A stretch of DNA of 64,000 bases from VXYK01 sp965221585 (GTDB lineage Bacteria > Actinomycetota > Acidimicrobiia > Acidimicrobiales > Aldehydirespiratoraceae), in NCBI GenBank assembly GCA_965221585.1, contig OZ244898.1, forward strand, positions 2,356,001 through 2,420,000. Direction: 5' to 3'. Shown in pieces: positions 51,522 through 59,941 of the stretch (its first letter is position 1; every line of letters begins with the position of its first letter). The position numbers and the translations under genes are program-made. A model generated the notes under the pieces. That model did no database searches, had not been told where the DNA came from, and saw only the letters and a program-made list of their open reading frames with translations.

Positions 51522-52133
51522 GTGGCACGAAGCGAACCAGAAACCGGCCGCACGATCGTGCTGGTGCCGATTCGATCGTTCGACAATGCCAAAAGCCGCC
51601 TCGCCGCCTCGCTCGACCCGCTAGCGCGCAGGGCGCTGATCCGCCGCATGGCGGAGACAGTGGTGGCCGCGGCGCACGACCTGCCGGTCTGGGTAGTAAC
51701 TGACGACGACGAGGTGACGGACTGGGCAAGGGCACGCGGAGTTCTGAGTTGCGCCGTCGGCGTCAGCGGGCTCAACCCCGCCGTGACGGTGGCCGCCGCG
51801 GCCGCGGAGGACGCCGGTGCGTCGCGGATCATCGTCGCCCATGCTGATCTGCCGTACGCGTCCGACTTGAGGGTCGTGACCGGTACCGGAGTGGCGTTGG
51901 CGCCCGACCGGCACCGGGATGGTTCCAACGTCATGAGCCTGCCCACCAACACCGGTTTCGTGTTCGCCTACGGACCCGGCTCCTTCGCCAAGCACCGCCG
52001 CGAAGCAACGCGACTGGGACTCGAATTCAGCGAGATCAACGATGTCTCCCTGGCCTGGGATGTCGACAGCCCGGACGACCTGCCGACGGAGGAGATCAAC
52101 CCCGCACGCGACCACGCCCCCAGTTCCCGCTAG
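51522..52133 (+). CDS. cofC: 2-phospho-L-lactate / phosphoenolpyruvate guanylyltransferase CofC
   Basis: Step of coenzyme F420 synthesis: activates the phospho-acid with GTP. 203 residues from a GTG. Nucleotidyltransferase features: VLVPIRSFDNAKSRLA at the N-terminus, VAHADLPYA, LAPDRHRDGSNVMSLP. F420 cofactor use fits the actinobacterial setting. Other cof/fbi genes are not present. A PIG-L deacetylase gene follows 10 bases later. Confidence 0.93.
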   Translation: MARSEPETGRTIVLVPIRSFDNAKSRLAASLDPLARRALIRRMAETVVAAAHDLPVWVVTDDDEVTDWARARGVLSCAVGVSGLNPAVTVAAAAAEDAGASRIIVAHADLPYASDLRVVTGTGVALAPDRHRDGSNVMSLPTNTGFVFAYGPGSFAKHRREATRLGLEFSEINDVSLAWDVDSPDDLPTEEINPARDHAPSSR

Positions 52134-52143
52134 GTGCCGAGCT

Positions 52144-52875
52144 GTGCGTATCGACCTACCGACCCCCGCCTCAGCATTGGCGATCGCCGCGCATCCCGAC
52201 GATATGGAGTTCAACTGTGGTGCCACGCTGGCCAAGTGGGCTGGGGCCGGTGCGACCGTTCACCTGCTGATCTGTACTGACGGCAGCAAGGGCACCTGGG
52301 ATGTCGACGCCGACACAGGCGCGCTGATAGCCCGACGACAGATCGAACAGCGAGAAGCCGCCCGCCGGTTGGGCGCCACCGGGGAAGTGCTGTTCCTCGG
52401 TGCCACCGACGGCGAACTCGACCACACCGTCGAGCGGCGCAGCCAAGTGAGCCGCGTCATCCGCGAGCTGCGACCGGAGGTGGTGCTGGGGCACGACCCG
52501 TGGCAACGATGGCGCATCCACCCCGATCATCGCGCCGCCGGATGGCTGACGGTCGACTCGGTGGTCGCCGCCCGCGATCCCCACTACCACCGTGAGCACG
52601 GCATCGCCCACCATCGACCGACCGCGCTTCTGTTGTTCGAATGTGAGGAGCCCGACCATCTCGAAGCCGTGGAGCGATCACAACTCGACGCCAAAGTCTC
52701 GGCGCTGCTCGCTCACGAGTCACAGTTCGAGACCACCATGGAGATCCACGACACAGACGACGGCAGCCAAACAGAGGAGTTCCGCCGACGGATCATCCGC
52801 GAGGCCCGCAACCACGGTCGTCTCGGGGGTGTGCTCTACGCCGAAGCATTCCGTCTCATCGACCCCGCAAGCTGA
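52144..52875 (+). CDS. PIG-L (LmbE) family N-acetyl-sugar deacetylase
   Basis: 243 residues from GTG 52144, just after cofC. Zinc motif AHPDDMEFNCG (about 17-27) and downstream HPDHRAAG His. The family includes MshB and Mca of mycothiol metabolism and enzymes acting on GlcNAc-containing lipids; no residue seen here picks one. The longer frame from 52042 lies within cofC and is rejected. Confidence 0.9.
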   Translation: MRIDLPTPASALAIAAHPDDMEFNCGATLAKWAGAGATVHLLICTDGSKGTWDVDADTGALIARRQIEQREAARRLGATGEVLFLGATDGELDHTVERRSQVSRVIRELRPEVVLGHDPWQRWRIHPDHRAAGWLTVDSVVAARDPHYHREHGIAHHRPTALLLFECEEPDHLEAVERSQLDAKVSALLAHESQFETTMEIHDTDDGSQTEEFRRRIIREARNHGRLGGVLYAEAFRLIDPAS

Positions 52876-52890
52876 GCGGTGCCGCCTCAG
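52872..52890. terminator. possible hairpin between convergent genes
   Basis: CTGAGCGG (52872-52879) faces CCGCCTCAG (52882-52890) with one bulged C. It spans the PIG-L stop and lies before the convergent lipocalin-like gene's end. There is no T-run, so a factor-independent terminator is uncertain. Confidence 0.25.
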
Positions 52891-52903
52891 TCATTGGGCT
52901 GAA

Positions 52904-54040
52904 TCAGTCGTAGGAGGGTGCCTCCCAGCCACCCTCTAGTCCGTAGGGACGGTACGGACCAAGCATCACCTGCTCCAGCACACCGATCCCGCGCCGGTCT
53001 CCATAATCGGCCCAGACGAGGTGTTGGACATGCTGGTTCTCATAGGCCATCTCGTCCACTTCGTCGAGCGACCACGACTCGCTCTCCATCTCCAACTCGC
53101 CATGCCACTGGCCGTGCACCCACTTGGGATGCATGTAACCGATGCCCTTCATGCGAAACGTGAAAATCGGCTCGAGCTTCACCTCATGTCGGATGCCGTC
53201 ATCGATCGAAGTCATGGCGATGGTGGCGTCGCTCACCATGCGGATTCCTGACTTGAAGGTGAGCTTGTGCTCGAGGTTGCGCATGTCGTCGGCGGCTTCA
53301 TCCTCGACACCCGGAATGTCGTCGGGCGATTCGTAGACCGGCAGTATCGCGCCGACATTGAACAGAGGGCGCCCCTTGAAGTCTTCGAACAGCTGATAGT
53401 GGATGCACATGTCCTCGAAGTTGATCGGTGCCCACAGGAAGAAGATCCCGCCCTCTCTCGGAGGCTGGGGTGCGCCACGGGTGTCGCCGCCGATCAGGGG
53501 GCGGATCCCCCAGGAGCGGTCCTTGGTCCCCCAGGTTTGGGAGCGCTCGAGGTCGAGGCGCTGACCGCCGAATTCGATCCAACCGCTCCAGTGCCCCAAC
53601 TGAGCGAAGCGGGTGGTGTCCATACTTTTGCGAACACCGCTCCCGAAATGATGACGTGGTTCTTCCACGTTGCCTGTGCGCCCCTCGAACAGCAGGTCAC
53701 ACGCGAAATCTGTGTCGTTGCGGTCGAGGGTCACCCGGCAGGACCGCATGGGCTCGACGATCTCGAGATTGAACGGTCCGACCCGCATCTCGCTCGGTTC
53801 CGCTGTGGCACGTGCCGATGCGTGGAAGGCGTACTGACGACCCCCGTAGACGATCGAGATCCCGCAGTCCACGATGCCCAGATGGGGGTAACGCGCCGTG
53901 CCCACACCGAGGTACATGTCACCGGCCCGCGAGTACCCGTTGAACCAGTAGCGCTCGTAGCTGTCCTTGTCGCTGCTCGCCGGGTGGGCGATCGGGTCCG
54001 GGGTCTGGTGGATCGGATAATCGTCGAATTTGCTGAGCAT
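52904..54040 (-). CDS. AttH/CrtC-like lipocalin-fold protein (DUF7064-type)
   Basis: 378 residues, no signal peptide. Beta-rich throughout, with GISIVYGGRQYAFHASARA, RSCRVTLDRND and the DRSWGIRPLIGG segment that recalls hydroxyneurosporene-synthase-like/AttH two-lipocalin proteins. Those bind or modify hydrophobic compounds. The family call is tentative. ATG 54040 has GGGGAG before it; the frame is open much further but the extra part is not protein-like. It lies 17 bases after the solute-binding lipoprotein gene on the same strand. Confidence 0.6.
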   Translation of the reverse strand: MLSKFDDYPIHQTPDPIAHPASSDKDSYERYWFNGYSRAGDMYLGVGTARYPHLGIVDCGISIVYGGRQYAFHASARATAEPSEMRVGPFNLEIVEPMRSCRVTLDRNDTDFACDLLFEGRTGNVEEPRHHFGSGVRKSMDTTRFAQLGHWSGWIEFGGQRLDLERSQTWGTKDRSWGIRPLIGGDTRGAPQPPREGGIFFLWAPINFEDMCIHYQLFEDFKGRPLFNVGAILPVYESPDDIPGVEDEAADDMRNLEHKLTFKSGIRMVSDATIAMTSIDDGIRHEVKLEPIFTFRMKGIGYMHPKWVHGQWHGELEMESESWSLDEVDEMAYENQHVQHLVWADYGDRRGIGVLEQVMLGPYRPYGLEGGWEAPSYD

Positions 54041-54057
54041 GGCCGGTCTCCCCGCGG

Positions 54058-56043
54058 CTAGAGGTCGGTGCGATACAGATAGCGGACATCCCACAGTGCG
54101 TACAAAGTGGGCGTGAGATTGCCGAAGACGTTGCGGGACGCGGTCAGCCGCTCCGACAGTGCTGTGTAGATGAGGGGCACATTGTCTGCCGCGAGCGCCT
54201 GAGCCTCGTGGTAGTACTTCGCTCGCACTTCCTCGTCGAGTTCCTGGGAGGCTTTGACGTACAGTTCGTCTATCCGTGCCTCCCAGTCTGTGGCAGGCGA
54301 GGGCTGGTTCGGGTACCAAAGATGCAGGTCCCCGGTGCTGTGCCAGACCCCGAACCCGAAATGGGGCTCTGCGCTTCCGGCCAGGCCCACGACGATCGCA
54401 TCCCAGTCATAGGTTCTGGTCAAGCGAGAGACGAGATCGCCGAACGGCACGATCTGGAGGTCCACGCCCACGCCGATCTGCTCCAGAGCGGAGGTGATGA
54501 TCTCTGCGACCTGAATCCGGACGCTGTTCCCCTCGTTGGTCAACAGGGTGAAGGTGATGTCGTTGCCGTCGCCGTCCTCACGGATGCCGTCGCCGTCGCT
54601 GTCGGTCCAGCCGAGTCCTTCGAGCAGCTCCTCGGCCTTGGCCGGACTGTAGTGGTAGACCATCACGTCGGGATTGTGGAAGTCGCCGGCCGCCGGACTG
54701 ATCGAGGACCACTGGGGGTAACCGAGTCCGTGGAGCACGTCGTCGACGATCGCGAAATTGTCGACGCTGTAAGCCACCGCGCGACGGAACTCGGCATTGG
54801 AGAACCAGTCGATCTTGGGACCGGCGACGAACGGCTCGCCGGTGTCGGGGTTCTCGCTGGGGTTGACGTTGAAGGCCAGGAAGGTGGTGCCGAAACCGGG
54901 CCCGCGTCTGTGGATGGTGAAGTTCTCGTCGTTCTCGAGCGGTGCGAGGTCGGCGAACTCTGAGCCCAGAACACCATGCGTGTCCGACTCGCCCGCCAGG
55001 AAAGCGGCCAGTTCATCCTCCAGGGTCTCGACGAAGGAGAACACGATCGAGTCGAGGTACGGCAGGCTGTTGCCCTCCTCGTCGGTGAGCCAGTAGTCGG
55101 GGTTGCGTGCGAGGACCAGACGATCGCCGGGTTCAAAGGTCTCGATGGTGAAGGGACCGGTGCCGATCACCTGCGTCGGGTCCGAGTCGATGTCCCAGAC
55201 ATCAATGAAACTGCCGTCGTCCACGTGCTGCTCGAGAATGTGCTGGGGATAGATGGCCGTTCCCATCGAGCGGAGGAAGGGGGCGAACGGCACCGGGAGG
55301 GCGAACTCGACCGTGTAGTCGTCGACCGCGGTCACCGTCATCTGCTCGAACTGCCATTGACCGTCGTCGTCGAGAACCCGAAAGTCGAACGTTGCGCGGC
55401 TGCTGGCCGGGATCTCGTCGTTGTAGATGATCCGATTGAACGTGAACTCCACATCGTTGGCGGTGAACGGTTCGCCGTCGTGCCATGTGACCCCTTGACG
55501 GATCTTGAAGCTCCAGGTCATGCCGTCGTCAGAAGACTTCCAGGACTCCGCCAAACCGGGTTCCACACGGTTGTCCAGCCATGAGCTCTCGGTCAGGCCC
55601 TCGAAGAGGTAACCGAGCACCCCGCTCGACGAGGCGTCCTGGGAGATCGCCAGGTTGAAAGTGAGAGGTTCGGAGACAGTTGCAAACTCGTAGTAGCCAC
55701 CGTGTTCGCCGATCGAGTATTCGAACTGCTCGGCGTTCTCGTTGAGCGCCGCGACGATCTTGTTCACGTCCTCTACATGGACGTAGGAGCCGAAGATCGA
55801 GCCGATCAGCGATTGGAGATCCTCGTCGAGTTCAGACACGTCTTCGACCGCGGCCGTCGAGTCCGGTTCAGTTGGTCCCGGAGCGGTCGTCGTTGTGGTT
55901 GAGGCGGTATCGGGTTCTGTCACGGGATCAGCTGCGTCGACCCGAAGTGGATCGTCGCCTGAGCAGGCCGAGACGAATACCAGCGCCGACAGCGCCGCTA
56001 CACAGAAGCTCAGCCGGCTGGGTCGTGAACTGAAGAAACTCAT
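54058..56043 (-). CDS. family 5 extracellular solute-binding lipoprotein
   Basis: 661 residues. Signal peptide with lipobox FVSAC (Cys27), a Thr/Asp-rich linker, a region with VNKIVAALNENAEQFEY, then the SBP_bac_5 fold (FEGLTESSWLDNRVEPGLAESW, TWHDGEPFTANDVEFTFNRI, ELLEGLGWTDSDGDG). Such proteins feed peptide/nickel-type importers, but no DppB/DppC-like permease is near; the codirectional neighbours are an ABC-2 exporter pair and a lipocalin-like protein. It may be an orphan or serve a different complex. The ATG at 56043 is the start of the signal peptide. Confidence 0.88.
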   Translation of the reverse strand: MSFFSSRPSRLSFCVAALSALVFVSACSGDDPLRVDAADPVTEPDTASTTTTTAPGPTEPDSTAAVEDVSELDEDLQSLIGSIFGSYVHVEDVNKIVAALNENAEQFEYSIGEHGGYYEFATVSEPLTFNLAISQDASSSGVLGYLFEGLTESSWLDNRVEPGLAESWKSSDDGMTWSFKIRQGVTWHDGEPFTANDVEFTFNRIIYNDEIPASSRATFDFRVLDDDGQWQFEQMTVTAVDDYTVEFALPVPFAPFLRSMGTAIYPQHILEQHVDDGSFIDVWDIDSDPTQVIGTGPFTIETFEPGDRLVLARNPDYWLTDEEGNSLPYLDSIVFSFVETLEDELAAFLAGESDTHGVLGSEFADLAPLENDENFTIHRRGPGFGTTFLAFNVNPSENPDTGEPFVAGPKIDWFSNAEFRRAVAYSVDNFAIVDDVLHGLGYPQWSSISPAAGDFHNPDVMVYHYSPAKAEELLEGLGWTDSDGDGIREDGDGNDITFTLLTNEGNSVRIQVAEIITSALEQIGVGVDLQIVPFGDLVSRLTRTYDWDAIVVGLAGSAEPHFGFGVWHSTGDLHLWYPNQPSPATDWEARIDELYVKASQELDEEVRAKYYHEAQALAADNVPLIYTALSERLTASRNVFGNLTPTLYALWDVRYLYRTDL

Positions 56044-56071
56044 TCGTCGGATGCTAGCGAGGTTCGGATCA

Positions 56072-56899
56072 TTAGTTCCCTCGGCGACCACGGGCTGAGG
56101 AAGCACCGACAGCCGGTTCCCATCGGAATCTCCGCCAGGCGACCAGAGCGCCGGCGACTGTCCACAGAGCAAGCACGCCGAGACGTTCCGGAAGGAACGC
56201 CGGTGCTTCGCTGAAGGGGCTCATCGCCTCACCGAAGGAGATCACGAAGTGGCGCAGCGGAAAGGTGTCGCCGACCAACACCAGCCATGCCGGTGCCTCG
56301 CCCTCGAACGAGACGAAGACGTTGGACACGAACGCCAGCGGCAGAATCACCGCGTTTGCCACCGCGGGTGCCGCGGCGGCACTTCGGGCGAGAGCCGCCA
56401 TCGCAACCCCCCAGGTCGCGAAGGTGGTCGCACCCAGCACTAGCGCCACCAACATTGCCGGGAGCTTCGCGAATTCGATGTTGACGCCGTAGGCGACCAC
56501 GCCGAGCGTCACCACCGCCACCGTTCCCAACACTGCCATGTAGACCGCCGAGCCGATGACTCCCGCCAGATAGATCCAGGGAGGCAGCGGCGTGCCGCGG
56601 ACCCTTCGCAGAATTCCCTCGTCGCGCCGGATCGAGAGGTTGATGGCGAGATTGGTGAAAGTCGCGCTGGCGACGGCGAACACGGCCAGGGCGGGTGTGT
56701 AGAACTGGGCGCGGGAGACCTCGCCGTACTCGGTGGTGTAGGTGTCCGAACCGAACAGCGCAACGAACAGCACTAGCATCATCACCGGCAGGAAGAGAGC
56801 GAAGAACGCACCAATCGGGACCCTCCAGAAGATCCTGTTCTGGGCGCGGATGTGGCGGACCACCAGCGACAAACGGCTCGCACCGAGACGTTCAGCCAT
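56072..56899 (-). CDS. ABC-2 type transporter permease
   Basis: 275 residues, six membrane segments (first about 28-48, last about 242-258), no signal peptide. The conserved RRDEGILRRVRGTPLPPW loop lies between segments 2 and 3. Pairs with the ATPase gene that overlaps its start by 8 bases. Substrate unknown. 28 bases upstream of the SBP_bac_5 lipoprotein gene. Confidence 0.88.
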   Translation of the reverse strand: MAERLGASRLSLVVRHIRAQNRIFWRVPIGAFFALFLPVMMLVLFVALFGSDTYTTEYGEVSRAQFYTPALAVFAVASATFTNLAINLSIRRDEGILRRVRGTPLPPWIYLAGVIGSAVYMAVLGTVAVVTLGVVAYGVNIEFAKLPAMLVALVLGATTFATWGVAMAALARSAAAAPAVANAVILPLAFVSNVFVSFEGEAPAWLVLVGDTFPLRHFVISFGEAMSPFSEAPAFLPERLGVLALWTVAGALVAWRRFRWEPAVGASSARGRRGN

Positions 56900-57839
56900 C
56901 AGCGTGCTCGACTCCTGTGCCTTCAGAGCCCTCGTGTTCGCCCACGAGGCTCAGGTAGACGTCCTCCAGATCGGCCGACTCGACGGTCAGTCCCTCGAGT
57001 TCGATCCCCCGTTGAAGAGCCCAACTCGTCACATGGGCGAGATCGGCAGTGGGGGCGGGAGTCAGGATCTCGACCCGGCGGCCCCGTCCCCGACCTTGAC
57101 CGGTCAGCGGTTCCAACAACGGTGCCAGCGGCTCGTCGAGCCGCGGCAGGTCGAAGGCGATCTTGGTGTCGGACGCCACGCTGCGGCGAAGATCGACAGG
57201 CGTGCCGTCTGCAACGATTCGTCCCTTCGACATCACCACCAACCGGTCGGCCAGGTATTCGGCTTCGTCGAGGTAGTGCGTGGTCAACACGATCGTTCTG
57301 CCAAGCGAAGTCAGATTGGAGATGACCTCCCAGGAGCGACGGCGCGCCCGCGGATCGAATCCCGTGGTGGGCTCGTCGAGGAAGATCAACTCGGGATTGC
57401 CGATCAAACCGAGGGCAAGGTCCACCCTGCGCCGCTGACCGCCGGAAAGAGACACAATCCGGTCGTCAGCCTTGTCCTTCAGTTCCACAAGCTCGATCAG
57501 TTCATCGATCGACCTCGGATTCGAGTACGCCGCACCATAAAGTTCGAGTGCTTCACGAGTCGTCAGTTCTCGGTCTACTCCAGCGGCCTGCAGGACAATC
57601 CCGATGCGGTCCCGAAAACCAGGTCCACCCTGATCAGGGTCAGCTCCCAAGACCGACACGTCGCCACCGTCCCGGCTGCGATGACCTTCGAGAATCTCCA
57701 CCGTGGTGGTCTTGCCGGCGCCGTTGGGACCGAGGATCGCAAGCACCTCGCCCTCGGCAACATCAAAGCTGACACCGTCTACGGCGCGAAGTCTGCCGTA
57801 TGACTTTGTCAGATCGCGCACGCTGATCGCGGTGGTCAT
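56892..57839 (-). CDS. ABC exporter ATP-binding protein
   Basis: 315 residues. Walker A GPNGAGKTT near 38, signature LSGGQRRRVDLAL near 135, Walker B LIFLDEPTTGFDPRARR near 153; the C-terminal 90 residues follow the DrrA/CcmA pattern and end LEDVYLSLVGE. First gene of the unit ATPase-permease-SBP-lipocalin. Divergent from a small DUF2007-like gene. Confidence 0.9.
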   Translation of the reverse strand: MTTAISVRDLTKSYGRLRAVDGVSFDVAEGEVLAILGPNGAGKTTTVEILEGHRSRDGGDVSVLGADPDQGGPGFRDRIGIVLQAAGVDRELTTREALELYGAAYSNPRSIDELIELVELKDKADDRIVSLSGGQRRRVDLALGLIGNPELIFLDEPTTGFDPRARRRSWEVISNLTSLGRTIVLTTHYLDEAEYLADRLVVMSKGRIVADGTPVDLRRSVASDTKIAFDLPRLDEPLAPLLEPLTGQGRGRGRRVEILTPAPTADLAHVTSWALQRGIELEGLTVESADLEDVYLSLVGEHEGSEGTGVEHADG

Positions 57840-57933
57840 CCGAGGTGACGATAGTCATCAGATGGTTGGATTCTGCAACCCAGCTATCGGCCTGCGTGCC
57901 GCTTTGTCGGGCCGCAGTGCCAGACTGCTGAGC

Positions 57934-58326
57934 ATGGAACCGCTATCGGGGATGAGCGTCGTCGGGGAGTTCGACTCGAAGTTCGACGCCGATCTGGCAG
58001 TGGCCATGCTCGAAGACGCAGGCTTGGAGGGAGCGGTGATGGCCGACCCGGCTCACTCGGTCGCTCCTCATCTGGTGACCGACCCGGGGTTTCGGGTAGT
58101 GGTACGCGAAGAAGTGGCCGAGGATGCTCGTGAACTGTTGGAGCACGGAACCGAACGCAATGAAGAGATCCAGGCGTTGGAAGCCTCTTACCACCGGCGC
58201 CGGTTGGTTGATCGGCCCACTTGGATCCGTATGAGTGCTTGGACGGTCTTCTGGGCTATTCCGGGCACCTTCCTCGTAGCCGGCGCGCTGTTCGCATACG
58301 TACTGCTCCGAGGTCTGTTCCCCTGA
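57934..58326 (+). CDS. DUF2007-like small protein with C-terminal membrane segment
   Basis: 130 residues. Residues about 8-70 match the ferredoxin-like DUF2007 pattern (VVGEFDSKFDADLAVAMLEDAGLEG, FRVVVREEVAEDAREL); a single membrane helix follows at about 102-126. Function unknown. ATG 57934 or 57952 (GGGG in front) are both possible. Convergent with ilvC, 20 bases apart. Confidence 0.7.
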   Translation: MEPLSGMSVVGEFDSKFDADLAVAMLEDAGLEGAVMADPAHSVAPHLVTDPGFRVVVREEVAEDARELLEHGTERNEEIQALEASYHRRRLVDRPTWIRMSAWTVFWAIPGTFLVAGALFAYVLLRGLFP

Positions 58327-58346
58327 TCGACGGGTGGAACCTGGGG

Positions 58347-59384
58347 TCAGGCCATGCCCTGGCCGCCGGAGGTCTCAGCCACCGACTGTTTGCCGGCGGA
58401 GATCCAGGGCATCATGGCGCGGAGCTCCTTGCCGACCGTCTCGATCGGATGGTCGTGGCCCGCCTGTTCCAAGGCGAGGAAGTTGCTGCGGCCGGAGCGG
58501 CTCTCGGCCACCCAGTTCTCAGCGAAGGTCCCGTCCTGGATGTCTGTGAGGAGCGTCTTCATGGTGGCCTTGACGCGGTCGTCGATTACTTTCGGTCCGC
58601 AGCTGAGGTCGCCCCATTCCGCAGTGTCCGAAACCGAGTAGCGCATGCCCGCGATCCCCTCCTCGTACATCAAGTCGACAATGAGCTTCAGCTCATGGAG
58701 ACACTCGAAGTAGGCGACCTCGGGTTGGTATCCAGCCTCGATCAGAGTCTCGAAACCTGCTTGTACCAGGCGTGTCGTGCCACCGCAGAGGACTGCCTGC
58801 TCACCGAACAGATCTGTCTCGGTCTCTTCGGTGAAGGTGGTCTCGATCACCCCGGCACGGGCGCCGCCGATGGCGTCGGCGTAGGCCAGTGCCAGAGCCT
58901 TGGCCGAACCGCTGGCATCCTGTTCGACTGCGATCAGGCACGGCACTCCGCCGCCCTCGCTGTAGGTGCGGCGCACCAGGTGGCCGGGGCCCTTGGGTGC
59001 GACCATGCAGACATCGAGGTTGGCTGCCGGCTGAATCAGATCGAAGCGGATGTTGAACCCGTGGGCGAAGAACAGAGCGTCGCCGGCAACGAGGTTGGGG
59101 GCGACATGGGTTTCGTAGATGGCTGCCATCTCGGTGTCGGGCATGAGCATCATCACCACGTCGGCCTCGGCACACGCATCGGCAATGGACTGCACGTTGA
59201 GTCCGGCGGCCTGCGCCTTGGCGACCGATGACGAGCCGTCGCGCAGGCCGACCCTCACGTCGATCCCCGACTCCTTGAGGTTGAGTGCATGGGCGTGCCC
59301 CTGCGAACCGTATCCGAGCACCGCAACCTTCCGGTTGAGGATCTGGGACCGGTCAACGTCTTTTTCGTAATAGATGTTCGCCAC
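58347..59384 (-). CDS. ilvC: ketol-acid reductoisomerase
   Basis: Second common step of valine/isoleucine synthesis: isomerises and reduces acetolactate with NADPH. 345 residues, the short class I type. NADPH motif GYGSQGHAHALNLKESG at 24-40, PKGPGHLVRRTY, and metal/active-site residues in LFGEQAVLCGG and YFECLHELKLIVDLMYE. 55 bases after ilvN in the ilvBNC operon. Confidence 0.97.
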   Translation of the reverse strand: MANIYYEKDVDRSQILNRKVAVLGYGSQGHAHALNLKESGIDVRVGLRDGSSSVAKAQAAGLNVQSIADACAEADVVMMLMPDTEMAAIYETHVAPNLVAGDALFFAHGFNIRFDLIQPAANLDVCMVAPKGPGHLVRRTYSEGGGVPCLIAVEQDASGSAKALALAYADAIGGARAGVIETTFTEETETDLFGEQAVLCGGTTRLVQAGFETLIEAGYQPEVAYFECLHELKLIVDLMYEEGIAGMRYSVSDTAEWGDLSCGPKVIDDRVKATMKTLLTDIQDGTFAENWVAESRSGRSNFLALEQAGHDHPIETVGKELRAMMPWISAGKQSVAETSGGQGMA

Positions 59385-59439
59385 CGCGAAACCTCTCTCT
59401 TGTGTGTTTGTGCTGGTCTGTCTGGTTGTTTCTGTTCGG

Positions 59440-59931
59440 TCAGTCGAGTGCTGGGAGCGCCACCCGTCCGGTTCGCTGAAGTTCGACGATCCCGAAGGGT
59501 CGCAGACATTCCTCGAACTCGTCGAGTCGGGCCGTACGAGCCGAGAACGACAGCATGATTCTCTCGGTGTTCTCCGCCAATACGTAAGCCCGCCAGTCGT
59601 CGATCAGTTCCATCAGTTCTCGACGATGGTGTGTGTCGGCGGCGACGGTCACCAACATCAACTCCCGTGACACACAGTCCTCGGGCGGCAGCTCCTGGAT
59701 CTCAACCACGTTGATGAGCTTGTTGAGCTGCTTGACGACCTGTTCGAGAGGCGCCGACTCGACATCGACGGTGAAGGTGATCCGGCTGAATCGCTCGTCG
59801 TCGGTCGGTGCCACGGCCAGCGACTCGATGTTGAACCCCCGGCGTGCAAAGAGGCCCGACACACGGGCCAGAACCCCGGGTTTGTTCTCTACAGTCGTGA
59901 CGATCGTATGGAATGTGTCCGGGTCCCTCAT
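59440..59931 (-). CDS. ilvN: acetolactate synthase small (regulatory) subunit
   Basis: 163 residues. The N-terminal ACT domain (TIVTTVENKPGVLARVSGLF, RRGFNIESLAV) binds valine for feedback inhibition; the C-terminal half is the ALS_ss_C domain. Starts 10 bases after the ilvB stop. Confidence 0.96.
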   Translation of the reverse strand: MRDPDTFHTIVTTVENKPGVLARVSGLFARRGFNIESLAVAPTDDERFSRITFTVDVESAPLEQVVKQLNKLINVVEIQELPPEDCVSRELMLVTVAADTHHRRELMELIDDWRAYVLAENTERIMLSFSARTARLDEFEECLRPFGIVELQRTGRVALPALD

Positions 59932-59941
59932 CGCTCGTCTC

